The notes beneath the pieces are model-generated. The model was not told the DNA's origin. It ran no database searches and saw nothing but the letters and a program-made list of their open reading frames with translations. Positions 43,753-51,897 of a stretch of DNA of 64,000 nucleotides are shown one piece after another. This DNA is from Oscillospiraceae bacterium. Lineage in GTDB: Bacteria > Bacillota > Clostridia > Oscillospirales > Oscillospiraceae. A program made the translations under genes and the position numbers. Each line of letters begins with the position of its first letter. Positions within the stretch are counted from its first letter, which is position 1. Location: NCBI GenBank assembly GCA_902775355.1, contig CACYLY010000029.1:1-64000 (forward strand), in the 5' to 3' direction.

Positions 43753-43876
43753 ACCGGACCGGGCGGAGAAGTTTTCCCTTTTTCTGTTTTTTCGGAAACT
43801 TTCCGCCCGTTTTTTCGTCTGCAGATACCGCGGGGCTTCAAGCCCGCTTCCGCCACAGAGAAAAGGAGGACAAGCC

Positions 43877-44291
43877 ATGACCTGCCTTCGCCTGATCCGC
43901 ACCGCCGCATTGGACGACCGATTGTGCGGCTCTATACTGTAACAGGAGCTGCTCCGGGCTCAGTTTGCCGCGCCGCCCGGGGCTTACCGCAGCCTTGTCA
44001 AACGGAGGCATCATCCTTTCCAAAGGCCGCCGCATCCGCGTCGGCGCCCTTCTCCGCTTTGCGGCAGGTCTCCCCGTCGACGGCGCTGATCTCGCCCGTT
44101 TCCGTCTCGCCGCCCGCGGCAAAGTCCGCTACGCCGCAGAATTCGCCGGCGATCCGGATAACGGCGACTTCCGCGCACGCCGCAGCAGAGGCTGGAAATC
44201 TCACAAACACCGCCGCCAATGGGAGCACAATCTCATCCAAGCGGAAAAACACGCCAAAAACCGCCGCCGCAAAGCCGAAAGAAGAGCATAA
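43877..44291 (+). other. Uncertain small reading frames
   Basis: A 108-codon frame from 43965 ends in a strikingly basic stretch (RGWKSHKHRRQWEHNLIQAEKHAKNRRRKAERRA), while an 84-codon frame on the other strand (43998-44252) is acidic and small-residue rich. Neither has a good ribosome site nor a family I recognise, so this may be a decayed gene. The only other content of 43753-44300 is a short run-off after the channel gene. Confidence 0.25.
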
Positions 44292-44303
44292 ACAGAACGC
44301 GGA

Positions 44304-44488
44304 AGCCCTCTCCCGAAAACGGGAGAGGGCTTGAGACTGTAGACAAAGTCGGTTTTTGTCATCCTGAGCGAAGCGCAGCGAAGTCGAAGGATCTAAAAAG
44401 CCCGTGTTTTCAAGACTTTAGATCTTTCGGACATTCTTTTCGGTTTGTCTACACATTGAAGCCCTCTCCCGAAAACGGGAGAGGGCTT
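44304..44488. repeat. TAGACAAA element between duplicated terminator hairpins, site 2
   Basis: Identical 30-base hairpins AAGCCCTCTCCC..GGGAGAGGGCTT stand at 44304-44333 and 44459-44488. Between them the element 44338-44453 starts CTGTAGACAAAG and ends TTTGTCTACA, carrying a GTCATCCTGAGCGAAGCG-type dispersed sequence. Ends match site 1 (39657-39876); hairpins and payload do not. Confidence 0.75.
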
Positions 44489-44561
44489 CCGTGTTTTATG
44501 GACAAACTACAAAAGGCTGTCATTCCGAGCCGCAGGGAGCGATCCCCTGCGTCCCGTGACC

Positions 44562-44627
44562 CCTTCCGTCACCCGGCTTGCGGGAGACGCCGGGCGACAC
44601 CTCCCCCGGCGGGGGAGGCAAGACGCG
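44562..44627 (+). repeat. Dispersed hairpin repeat, copy 3
   Basis: Starts CCCCTTCCGTCACCCGGC, then a CCGGC..GCCGG stem and CACCTCCCCCGGCGGGGGAGG. Same family as 1499-1566 and 7618-7680. The rest of 44489-44898 is repeat-like with no gene seen. Confidence 0.65.
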
Positions 44628-44898
44628 CCATAGGGGCGACCTTCTGTCGCCTGCAGACTCGCGGCAACGCCGGTTCCTGTCCTAGGGGCCGACGCCCTCG
44701 GCGGCCCGCTGTTGACCCCTCGCGTGCGTGATTCGCGGCGCGGCGCGGGCATCGCGCCCGACGCGGGGAAAGACAAGGGCGCGGGGAGAACGGCCGCCTG
44801 CGCACCAGTTCGTGATGCCGCGAAACAACCAATGTTTACAGTCTGATATCCGCTATATGGTTCTTCCTCTCGAATACGAAACCGAATCTCCAGATGTT

Positions 44899-45696
44899 TC
44901 ACCGTCTCGCCTGCTTCTGGCGGAGGGTGAGGGAATCCGCGATCATGGCGATGAATTCCGAATTGGTGGGCTTGCCCTTGATATTCGACACCGTGTAGCC
45001 GAAGTACTTCTGCAGCACCTCGATATCGCCCCGGTCCCAGGCCACCTCGATGGCGTGGCGGATGGCCCGCTCCACCCGGCTGGGGGTGGTGGAGTAGCGC
45101 TTGGCCACCTCCGGATAGAGGACCTTGGTGACGGCGTTGATGATATCCATGTCCTGGATGGTGAGGATGATGGCCTCCCGCAGGTACTGATAGCCCTTGA
45201 TGTGGGCGGGGACGCCGATCTCGTGGATGATCTCGGTGACCGTGGCTTCCAGATCCGCCCCCCGGCGGCTGAGCTGGGCGGCGGAGCGGCAGTCGATGCC
45301 CTCGGGGGACAGACCGCCGTCCCGGGACTGGGAAAGCTGGCGGATCCGCTGGAGCAGCGAGGCGATGTCGCAGGGCTTGGGCATGAAGTAGGCCGCGCCC
45401 AGGGCCGCGCAGTCCGCCACCACCTGTGCGTTGATGAAGCCGGAGAGCACGATCACCGCGCAGGAGCAGCCCGTCTCCGGCAGGCGGCGTAGCAGCTCCA
45501 GCCCGTCCAGCCTGGGCAGCACCAGGTCCATCAGCAGCACGTCCGGCCGCAGCTCCCGGAGCTTGGCCAGGGCTTCCGGCCCGTCCGCGGCGATCCCCGC
45601 CAGCTCCAGATCGCGCTCGGGGCGCAGCGTTTCTTCCAGGAGCTTGCCGAATTCCGAATTGGCGTCGGCAAGCAGGATGCGGGTTTTGGTTTCCAT
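44899..45696 (-). CDS. spo0A: Spo0A, master regulator of sporulation
   Basis: 265 residues. The receiver domain (1-125) has the acidic pocket, the phospho-Asp in [10 protein letters not shown] (~56) and the switch VLSG and Lys in MPKP. A short linker leads to the Spo0A C-terminal DNA-binding domain (~150-262) with [51 protein letters not shown] (recognition helix) and [16 protein letters not shown]. Phosphorylated Spo0A binds TGTCGAA boxes; four lie just upstream of this gene. Its presence marks an endospore-forming lineage. Confidence 0.97.
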   Translation of the reverse strand: METKTRILLADANSEFGKLLEETLRPERDLELAGIAADGPEALAKLRELRPDVLLMDLVLPRLDGLELLRRLPETGCSCAVIVLSGFINAQVVADCAALGAAYFMPKPCDIASLLQRIRQLSQSRDGGLSPEGIDCRSAAQLSRRGADLEATVTEIIHEIGVPAHIKGYQYLREAIILTIQDMDIINAVTKVLYPEVAKRYSTTPSRVERAIRHAIEVAWDRGDIEVLQKYFGYTVSNIKGKPTNSEFIAMIADSLTLRQKQARR

Positions 45697-45810
45697 AACT
45701 TTTTCCTCCCATCAAAGCGGTATGCGGATCGTCCGGAACTTCCGGACGCGTTTTCTCCGTTAAGTCGCATGAATTTTACCATAGCTGACACTTTCGGAAC
45801 AACAGAATCC

Positions 45811-45924
45811 TGTCGAAAACCGCGGGGATCTTGTTGACATAATATCGGACGATTCTACATATCACAAGAGCTTTCGACAAAATTTTTCCAAGAATTTCTA
45901 CAGGCTTTGTCGAATTTTGTCGAA
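45811..45924 (-). promoter_or_regulatory. spo0A control region with promoter and four 0A boxes
   Basis: Exact TGTCGAA boxes lie at 45811-45817, 45908-45914 and 45918-45924 (plus-strand orientation), and the reverse TTCGACA at 45873-45879. On the minus strand TTGTGA (45862-45867), 17 bases, TATTAT (45839-45844) is a likely sigma-A promoter. Boxes both upstream and downstream of the promoter indicate direct autoregulation by Spo0A. Confidence 0.8.
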
Positions 45925-45981
45925 AAGCATGCCAAGAAAAACCCGGAGCAGGTCAAAGGGACTTGCTCCGGGTCCTGTTTC

Positions 45982-46533
45982 TCAAGGTTTGCCGTACAGC
46001 AGCTGGAAGCTCTCGTAATGGTCGCCGGTGTAATAGATCAGGCCGTCGTTGGAAAAGACGATCCGCTCCGCCCCCCGGGAGCGGGCGCCCAGGGTGTTGA
46101 TGTCGCACTCGGTCCAGGTCCGGCCTTTGGCCTTGGGCAGCAGGCCCTCCCGGTTGCCGAAGCGGTCGCCCCCGATGCACTTGCCGGGGCAGTATTTCTC
46201 CAGGGAGCCGCCCTCCCAGCCGGCGGCGCGGGCCTGGTCCTTGGTGATGAAGTTGGAGGGCAGGTGCCCGTAGGCGATCAGATAGGCGCAGACGTCCTCC
46301 TTGGTGGTGTAGCTGCCGTCTTCGTCCAGGGCCGCCGGGGCGGCGGATTCCTCCGGCAGAAGAGTCAGCCCGTCCTCCGCCGGGGCGGTATCGGCGTCGT
46401 TCGGCAGCAGGGTCAGCTGCTCCTGGGCCGGGGACTGGCTCGGCGCGGCCGGAATGGTCACGCAGCCGCACAGCAGCGAGGCCAGCAGGCCCAGCATCAG
46501 CAGCAGCGCCGTCAATTTTCTCGCTTTGCCCAT
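45982..46533 (-). CDS. Barnase-type ribonuclease, lipoprotein form
   Basis: 183 residues from ATG at 46533 (GGAGC-type site; an extension to 46668 crosses the promoter). Signal peptide ending LLCGC makes it a likely lipoprotein with Cys ~22. After a ~55-residue linker the barnase fold is complete: YLIAYGHLPSNFITKDQARAAGW, PGKCIGGDRFGNREGLLP, GRTWTECDIN with the general-base Glu, RIVFSNDGLIYYTGDHYESF with the acid His. All barnase catalytic residues (Lys27, Glu73, Arg87, His102 equivalents) appear present. It would degrade RNA outside the cell. No barstar-like inhibitor is adjacent. Confidence 0.9.
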   Translation of the reverse strand: MGKARKLTALLLMLGLLASLLCGCVTIPAAPSQSPAQEQLTLLPNDADTAPAEDGLTLLPEESAAPAALDEDGSYTTKEDVCAYLIAYGHLPSNFITKDQARAAGWEGGSLEKYCPGKCIGGDRFGNREGLLPKAKGRTWTECDINTLGARSRGAERIVFSNDGLIYYTGDHYESFQLLYGKP

Positions 46534-46589
46534 GATCTCCGCTCCCTTCGGGACTTGAGATGGCTTACAAATGCTTACGGGATAACAGC

Positions 46590-46618
46590 AGTGTAGCACA
46601 TTCCGCCGCCGGGCGCAA
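46590..46618 (-). promoter_or_regulatory. Promoter of the barnase-like gene
   Basis: Minus strand TTGCGC (46613-46618), 17 bases, TACACT (46590-46595). Confidence 0.72.
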
Positions 46619-46628
46619 GGCAAACGGA

Positions 46629-46657
46629 TTGCAGGCGGCAAAAATGTATGATATACT
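46629..46657 (+). promoter_or_regulatory. Promoter of the divergent lipoprotein gene
   Basis: TTGCAG (46629-46634), 17 bases, TATACT (46652-46657). Confidence 0.75.
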
Positions 46658-46688
46658 CCTTTTATCAAGAGAAAGAGAAGGAAGCCCT

Positions 46689-47720
46689 ATGAAAGCACGT
46701 TCCATCCTGCCCGTGCTGCTGCTGGCGGCGCTGCTGCTGGCCGGCTGCGGCGCGGGACAGTCCGGGGGATCGGCCCCGGAGCCCTCCCCCGACCCGACCC
46801 CGGCGGAGCTGCGGCTGCCCGAGCCGCTGAGCGAAGAGGAGTCCCAGGCCATGGCCATGGTGCTCAATGCCAACCGGGTCCTTTTGGGGGACGAGATCCT
46901 CTTCTGCTATGACTTTGACGAGGACTGGAAGCCCGTTCTGGCCCGATACCGCTGGAAGGACGGGGAGCTGAGCGGTTTTGCCGTGGTGGCGGAGGGCTGC
47001 GTGCCCGAGTACCTGTGCCGGACCGGGAGCAAGCTCTATTACATCGACCGCAGCAGCGGCGCCCTGGAGCGGGTGTCGGAGTGGGGCGGCAAGCGGGAGG
47101 TCCTGAACGCCGGGCCCTGCCGCTGGCTCTGCCTGCGTCAGGGACTGCTGTACTTCTGTGACAGAGAGGGCCGCTTCCTCTCCCTGGACCCGAAGACCCG
47201 GGAGGAGACGGAGCTGCTGGCGGGGCCCTGCGCCTTTGCCTATCCTCTGGAGGGGGCCATCCTCTGGCAGGACGCCGCCGAGCGGGGGATCTTCCTCACC
47301 GACACGGTCAACCAGGTCACCCGCCAGCTGAGCCGGGGCCCCGTCGGGGCGCCGCTGCTGCTGGAGGGCCGGCTCTGGTTCTACTGTGCCGGCGCCGTAC
47401 ACGGCCTGAGCCTGGAGGGGGACAGCCCCAAGGTCTACTGGGTGCCGGAGACCGACGGGGCGGTGGAGCTGCTGCCGGAGAGCGGCGGACTTCTGCTGCG
47501 GGGCATCCGGGAGACCAAGGGCACGGCCCAGTGGTCGGGAGCGCCTCACGGTCCCTTCAGATTCCTGCCCCGGGGCTACCGGGTCTGCGACTGGCTGGGG
47601 GACGGGCTGCGGGTGGACACGGTCTACGAGCCGGACGGGCGCATCCTCTGCTACGAACTGCGGGACGGAGAGGGGCGCGAGCTCCGCTTCCTGGCGGGAA
47701 ACGTGGAGCCGGAAACATAA
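46689..47720 (+). CDS. Predicted lipoprotein with beta-propeller-like repeats
   Basis: 343 residues from ATG at 46689, inside the transcript predicted from the promoter at 46629. Signal peptide with lipobox LAGC (Cys ~19), then a proline-rich linker. The body has repeated strands of the type KLYYIDRSSGALERVS, GLLYFCDREGRFLSLD and RLWFYCAGAVHGLSLEG, each ~40 residues apart, as in DUF5050-like propellers. Function unknown. Divergent from the barnase gene. Confidence 0.8.
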   Translation: MKARSILPVLLLAALLLAGCGAGQSGGSAPEPSPDPTPAELRLPEPLSEEESQAMAMVLNANRVLLGDEILFCYDFDEDWKPVLARYRWKDGELSGFAVVAEGCVPEYLCRTGSKLYYIDRSSGALERVSEWGGKREVLNAGPCRWLCLRQGLLYFCDREGRFLSLDPKTREETELLAGPCAFAYPLEGAILWQDAAERGIFLTDTVNQVTRQLSRGPVGAPLLLEGRLWFYCAGAVHGLSLEGDSPKVYWVPETDGAVELLPESGGLLLRGIRETKGTAQWSGAPHGPFRFLPRGYRVCDWLGDGLRVDTVYEPDGRILCYELRDGEGRELRFLAGNVEPET

Positions 47721-47738
47721 CAAACAAGCAAAGCCCAT

Positions 47739-47763
47739 ACTACGAACTGCGAACTGCGAACTA
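47739..47763. repeat. TACGAAC-type tract
   Basis: ACTACGAACTGCGAACTGCGAACTA, overlapping the stop codon of the MBL gene at 47761. Confidence 0.75.
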
Positions 47764-48378
47764 CTTCCCCGGGCAGCGGAGCACCGCCGTCACCGGGGTC
47801 TCCAGCTCCTCGGGCCGCAGCACGTTGCCCTCCAGCCGCAGTACCCGCTCCCGCCGCTGCAGGAAGGGCTCCACGGGGCCGATCACGTCATAGCCGAAGC
47901 CGGGGCCCCGGTAGTGCATGGGCACGGTGATCCGGGCGCCGATCGCCGCCGCCAGCTCCGCCGCGGTCTCCGGGCCGATGGTGTAATGCCCGCCCACGGG
48001 GATCAGCAGCAGGTCCACCTTGCCCAGGGCCGCGATCTGCCCGGCGTCCAGCATATGGCCCAGGTCCCCCAGGTGGACCAGGCGCAGGCCCTCCGCCTCC
48101 AGAATGTGCACGGTGTTGGGCCCCCGCAGGGCGCCGCCCTGTTCGTCGTGGAAGGTCTCCAGGGTCGAGACCCGGACGCCGCAGGACCTGCCGCTGAGCC
48201 GGGCCGCCTCCCGGTATCCGTGATCCCGGTGGCCGTGACTGCAGAGGACCAGATCCGCCGTCAGCGCCGGCAGCTTGAGCCCCGGCACGCTGCCCGGGGC
48301 GTAGGGGTCCAGCAGCACCGAGCCCTCCGCCGTCTCCGCCAGGAAGCAGGAATGTCCTAACCAAGTGAGCTTCATCAT
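47761..48378 (-). CDS. MBL-fold metal-dependent hydrolase (UPF0173-like)
   Basis: 205 residues from ATG at 48378 with GGAGG just upstream (a second ATG three bases on is equally possible). KLTWLGHSCFLAE, CSHGHRDHGY (the HxHxDH site), HLGDLGH (~115) and VPMHY (~170) are the metal ligands of the YtkL/UPF0173 group. No substrate is known. An extension to 48435 lacks a ribosome site. The stop lies in a repeat tract. Confidence 0.85.
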   Translation of the reverse strand: MMKLTWLGHSCFLAETAEGSVLLDPYAPGSVPGLKLPALTADLVLCSHGHRDHGYREAARLSGRSCGVRVSTLETFHDEQGGALRGPNTVHILEAEGLRLVHLGDLGHMLDAGQIAALGKVDLLLIPVGGHYTIGPETAAELAAAIGARITVPMHYRGPGFGYDVIGPVEPFLQRRERVLRLEGNVLRPEELETPVTAVLRCPGK

Positions 48379-48490
48379 GCGCTCCTCCTTTGCCGTTGGT
48401 ACTGACAGTATACCAAAAGCTCCGCCGAAGGGCAACAGAAAAGCCAGGGCAGCGGGAAAAAAGCCTCCGCCGAGGCGAGAAAAAAGGGTG

Positions 48491-48519
48491 TTGACCCCCG
48501 GCGGGCAAAATGCTATGAT
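48491..48519 (+). promoter_or_regulatory. Promoter of the vanY-like pair
   Basis: TTGACC (48491-48496), 17 bases, TATGAT (48514-48519). Start near 48526, which excludes the in-frame codon at that position as start. Confidence 0.78.
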
Positions 48520-48567
48520 TAGATATTGATGATGGAAAAAACTCTTGTCGTTTCGGAGGATACTGTT

Positions 48568-49578
48568 ATGCGTGAATCCCGCGGGAAACGGATCGTGCTG
48601 GCGCTGCTGGTGCTGGCGCTCCTTTCCTCTTATCTATACCTGGAAATCGCGGGGGCCCAGAGCCTGCCCCTGCCCGAGAAGGTCACCGCCCCCGTGCAGA
48701 GCGAGGCGTCGGCCGCCGCGCCGGGTCAGGTCCCGGCGGCGCAGGAGGGGCTGAGCCCCGCCGCCCCGGAGCAGTCCGCGGCCTCCGCGCCCCAGCCGGA
48801 GCAGGGGGCAGCGGCGGAGGGGCAGAGCGCCCAGGAGGGCGCCTCCGGCCTGATCACCTCGCTGCCGGCCCTTGCCACCCCGGAGCCGGTCCCCACGGTG
48901 GACCCCAACACGCCCTACGGCAAGGCCCTGGCCAAGGCCGCCGAGCTGGGCCTGCCCACGCCGCCGGAGATCGACGTCAGCAGCTGGGAGTTCACCCTGG
49001 TCAACGGGGACCACTCCATTGACCGCTACGAGCCGGAGCAGCTGGCCTATCTGCACCAGACCCTGGCCGAGACCGATATCCAGACCGCCTACAACGGCAA
49101 CCGCTGCCCGGTGGACATCCGCATCGCCGAGCCGCTGATCGCCATGGGCCAGGGCTGCAAGGAGGCGGGGTACACGGTGTACCTGTCCTCCGGCTACCGC
49201 AGCTACAACGACCAGGCCGCCAACTTCCAGCGCGTCTGCCAGAACAACGGCATCAGCGACGGCAAGGACTACGCCGGGCACTACATCACCATGCCCCCCG
49301 GCTGCAGCGAGCACCAGCTGGCCCTGTGCTGCGATATCACCGACAGGTACTATGAGACCAAGACGCCCGAGAAGGTCGCCAGTCCCACCATCGACTGGCT
49401 GCTGGAGCACTGCGCCGAATACGGCTTTGTGCAGCGCTTCCCCTCCGGGAAGGAGGATATCACCGGCGTCATGAACGAGACCTGGCACTTCCGCTATGTG
49501 GGCGTGGAGGCTGCTGCGTATATGACGGAAAACGAGCTGACTCTGGAGGAGTTCCTGAGTCTCTACGGTGTGGAATGA
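48568..49578 (+). CDS. Membrane-anchored VanY-type D,D-carboxypeptidase
   Basis: 336 residues from ATG at 48568 (GGAGG ten bases before). Anchor helix ~9-25, a long Ala/Pro/Glu-rich spacer (~30-115) across the wall, then a VanY domain: YLSSGYRSYNDQ (~210), CSEHQLALCCDIT (~248-260; SxHQxxxxxD gives the Zn His and Asp) and MNETWHFRYVG (~308-318; catalytic Glu and third Zn His). The usual Gly after HQ.G is Ala. It should trim D-Ala from peptidoglycan. Ten bases before the paralogue at 49589. Confidence 0.87.
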   Translation: MRESRGKRIVLALLVLALLSSYLYLEIAGAQSLPLPEKVTAPVQSEASAAAPGQVPAAQEGLSPAAPEQSAASAPQPEQGAAAEGQSAQEGASGLITSLPALATPEPVPTVDPNTPYGKALAKAAELGLPTPPEIDVSSWEFTLVNGDHSIDRYEPEQLAYLHQTLAETDIQTAYNGNRCPVDIRIAEPLIAMGQGCKEAGYTVYLSSGYRSYNDQAANFQRVCQNNGISDGKDYAGHYITMPPGCSEHQLALCCDITDRYYETKTPEKVASPTIDWLLEHCAEYGFVQRFPSGKEDITGVMNETWHFRYVGVEAAAYMTENELTLEEFLSLYGVE

Positions 49579-49588
49579 GGGTGCTGTT

Positions 49589-50299
49589 ATGAAAAAACGC
49601 TTTTTGTCCGTTCTGCTGCTGTGCGCGCTGATGATGACGCTGGGGATCGGCGCCGTCACCGCCTCCGCGGAGGACCAGCCGGAGGATCTGCCGGATATCG
49701 ACATCCACAGCTGGGAGTACCGGCTGTGCAACGCCTACAACTCCGTGGCCTTCTACATCTGCGAGTACGGCCCCATCGAGGGCCAGGGCCTGGATCCCCG
49801 GGTGGTGCCCCACGCCCAGGAGCTGCTCCGGGACGCCCGGGCCCAGGGCTACACCATCTACATGGCCCAGGCCTTCCGGAATCTGGAGTGGCTGGAGAAC
49901 AACTACAACAGCGTGTTCCGGGACTGCGAATACGACCCCGTCGTCACCGCCCAGGCCTTCCAGGGCATCGGCGTCAACGAGCACCAGACGGGTCTGGCCA
50001 TCGACTTCACGGACCAGATGAAGAACCGCTCCAATTACTACCGCTTCACCGACCCGGAGATCTTTGACAGCGAGCTCTATACCTGGCTGCTGGAGAACTG
50101 CGCGGACTACGGCTTTGTCCCCCGCTACCCGGAGGGCAAGGAATATTTCTACGGCGTGGCCTGCCCCCATGCCCACTTCCGCTACGTGGGCGAGGAGGCC
50201 GCCCATTACATGATGGAGCACGACCTCTGCCTGGAGGAGTTCATCATGCTCTACGATCCCAGCATCGTCTTCATCCCGGAGCACGGGAGATTTGCGTAG
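49589..50299 (+). CDS. Secreted VanY-like protein, probably lacking the catalytic Glu
   Basis: 236 residues from ATG at 49589. Sec signal peptide cleaved after VTASA (~26). It is a paralogue of the preceding gene: DIHSWEYRLCN matches DVSSWEFTLVN, VNEHQTGLAIDFTD retains the Zn His and Asp, and HFRYVGEEAAHYM retains the last His. The segment before that His reads ACPHAHF where active VanY enzymes have E-(P/T)-W-H, so the catalytic Glu seems lost. It may bind peptidoglycan without cutting it, or modulate its partner. Confidence 0.8.
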   Translation: MKKRFLSVLLLCALMMTLGIGAVTASAEDQPEDLPDIDIHSWEYRLCNAYNSVAFYICEYGPIEGQGLDPRVVPHAQELLRDARAQGYTIYMAQAFRNLEWLENNYNSVFRDCEYDPVVTAQAFQGIGVNEHQTGLAIDFTDQMKNRSNYYRFTDPEIFDSELYTWLLENCADYGFVPRYPEGKEYFYGVACPHAHFRYVGEEAAHYMMEHDLCLEEFIMLYDPSIVFIPEHGRFA

Positions 50300-50302
50300 G
50301 AT

Positions 50303-50333
50303 TAGTTCGTAGTTTTTAGTTCGTAGTTCGTAG
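50303..50333. repeat. TACGAAC-type tract, uninterrupted form
   Basis: TAGTTCGTAGTTTTTAG followed by TTCGTAGTTCGTAG, four bases after the vanY-like stop. It serves as the empty-site counterpart of the MITE insertion at 12246. Confidence 0.7.
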
Positions 50334-50340
50334 AAGAATG

Positions 50341-50569
50341 AAACCCGCCTCTCCGAGGAGCTGAACCTCGGAGAGGCGGGTTTACTATAGACAAACTCAT
50401 GCGGCAAGGCCGGGACACGCATGGGGGGATTGTGAAGGGGGGAGGGTATGCCCCCCTTCATGTTCAATCTTGCAAAAAGGGAAACTTTTTCGGAAGTTTC
50501 CCTTTTTGCCGCTCAGACTGTCGACACTTTGTCGACAGTCTGAGCGGGGATGCGCTTGCGCATCCCCGC
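50341..50569. terminator. Run of four strong hairpins
   Basis: Hairpins at 50341-50383 (AAACCCGCCTCTCCGAGG stem), 50472-50509 (GCAAAAAGGGAAACTT stem), 50511-50545 (GCTCAGACTGTCGACA stem) and 50544-50569 (GCGGGGATGCG stem). The first ends the vanY pair; the last lies 40 bases beyond the galK-like stop. TATAGACAAAC at 50386 resembles the end of the TAGACAAA elements. Confidence 0.7.
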
Positions 50570-50584
50570 TCTATCCGTTTTGTT

Positions 50585-50609
50585 TACTACGAACTACGAA
50601 CTACGAACT
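50585..50609. repeat. TACGAAC tract
   Basis: TACTACGAACTACGAAC... tandem that ends at the stop codon of the galK-like gene. Confidence 0.75.
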
Positions 50610-51688
50610 CACGTCAGCCGGATCTCCCGGCAGGAGCCCTCGCCGAAGCTTTTTTCCATCTCGGTCTTGTAGGTCTCGAAATAGTCCGTGGGCATCAGGG
50701 CCTGCACGCAGCCGGCGAAGCCGCCGCCGTGGACCCGCCAGGCGCCCCGGCCCTCCAGGAGCTTTTGGCTCTTCTCCAGGCCCTGGGCCAGCTTGGTATC
50801 CCCGGTGGCGCTGGTGATGATGTTGTTCAGCAGCTTCTCCGAGGAGCGGCCGGACTCGTTCATCAGGCGCAGATAGGTCTCCCCGTCCCGGTTCTGCAGC
50901 GCGTCCCGCATGAGGGGGACCCGCTCGTTTTCGTCAAAGAAATGCATGGCCCGGCGCACGGGGCGGTTGGCCGGATCCCAGCCCTTGGCTCGGAAGGCCG
51001 CCGGGTCCACGTCGGCCAGAACGCCCTTGTCAAAGAGATTGGCGATATAGGTCATGTCCGCCGGGATGCGGGCATAGGAGCTGTCCAGCCCGGCGTGGCT
51101 GCCGCCGGTCTCCGTCAGGCAGAGGGTCAGGCCCATGGCGCCGAAGTCCGCGTCCAGCCGCCGGATCTCCCGGGTCTTGAAGTCCACGTACAGGGTGTGG
51201 CCCATGGCGCAGACCAGCTGGCTCATCAGCCCGCAGGGCTTGCCGAAGAAGCGGTTTTCCGCCTCCTGCCCCGCCCGGGCGATGACCATGGGGTCCACCT
51301 TCCCGTCGTTGTAGAGCTCGCTGAGGATGCGGCCGATCAGCACCGAAAAGGCCGCCGAGGACGAGAGCCCCGCGCCCACGGGCAGGGTGCTGCGGATCTC
51401 GGCCTCAAAGCCGCCGATCTTCAGGCCCATGCCCTTGAAGCTGGCCGCCACGCCCCGCATCAGGGCCTCCGGCGTGCCGAATTCCCGGGGCCGGACGCTC
51501 AGCTGGTTCAGCGCGACCTCCCGCAGGCCGAAGCCCTGGGACTTGACGGTCATCCTGCCGCTGTCCGCCGCCTCCGCCCGGGCGGTGAGGCCCAGCTGGA
51601 TGGTGGCCGCCAGGATCCGGCCGTTCTGGTGGTCGGTATGGTTGCCGGCCAGCTCCGTTCTGCCGGCCACGTGGATGGTATTCTTCAC
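50609..51688 (-). CDS. Galactokinase-like GHMP kinase
   Basis: 359 residues from GTG at 51688 (GGGGAG six bases before). A frame to 51820 is longer but crosses the predicted promoter. The start matches the galactokinase sugar loop in the Clostridia form GRTELAGNHTDHQNG (classic GRxNLIGEHTDYxxG); ATP motif PVGAGLSSSAAF (~110) and C-terminal HGGGFAGCVQA (~325) complete the GHMP fold. The protein begins almost at the sugar loop, 30-50 residues shorter than usual GalK, so activity or sugar choice may differ. No other Leloir genes are nearby. Confidence 0.82.
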   Translation of the reverse strand: MKNTIHVAGRTELAGNHTDHQNGRILAATIQLGLTARAEAADSGRMTVKSQGFGLREVALNQLSVRPREFGTPEALMRGVAASFKGMGLKIGGFEAEIRSTLPVGAGLSSSAAFSVLIGRILSELYNDGKVDPMVIARAGQEAENRFFGKPCGLMSQLVCAMGHTLYVDFKTREIRRLDADFGAMGLTLCLTETGGSHAGLDSSYARIPADMTYIANLFDKGVLADVDPAAFRAKGWDPANRPVRRAMHFFDENERVPLMRDALQNRDGETYLRLMNESGRSSEKLLNNIITSATGDTKLAQGLEKSQKLLEGRGAWRVHGGGFAGCVQALMPTDYFETYKTEMEKSFGEGSCREIRLT

Positions 51689-51736
51689 AAGCTCCCCCTG
51701 TTCTCCGCCGCTGTTTCCCGCTGCTATCTTATCCAG

Positions 51737-51763
51737 AATATACCATGCTTTGTACAAAGTCAA
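51737..51763 (-). promoter_or_regulatory. Promoter of the galK-like gene
   Basis: Minus strand TTGACT (51758-51763), 15 bases, extended -10 TGGTATATT (hexamer 51737-51742). Confidence 0.6.
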
Positions 51764-51813
51764 CCGAAAATCCGGGTATTCCGGGCGGATTTTTACGGAA
51801 AAACACAAAGTCC

Positions 51814-51842
51814 TTGCCATTTCCCCGCCCGGGCGGTATAAT
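51814..51842 (+). promoter_or_regulatory. Promoter of the aminotransferase gene
   Basis: TTGCCA (51814-51819), 17 bases, TATAAT (51837-51842). Confidence 0.82.
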
Positions 51843-51897
51843 CATGATATGCAAAAAATATACTTCTCGAAAAACCAGGAAAGGGAGAGTTTTTGAC

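Noticed and set aside
50341..50600. A short gene suggested by an open frame from 50399
   Set aside because: It crosses several perfect hairpins and then runs antisense through the galK-like gene.
51689..51820. N-terminal extension of the galK-like protein that would restore full length
   Set aside because: The extra residues do not resemble GalK and the stretch contains the predicted promoter.
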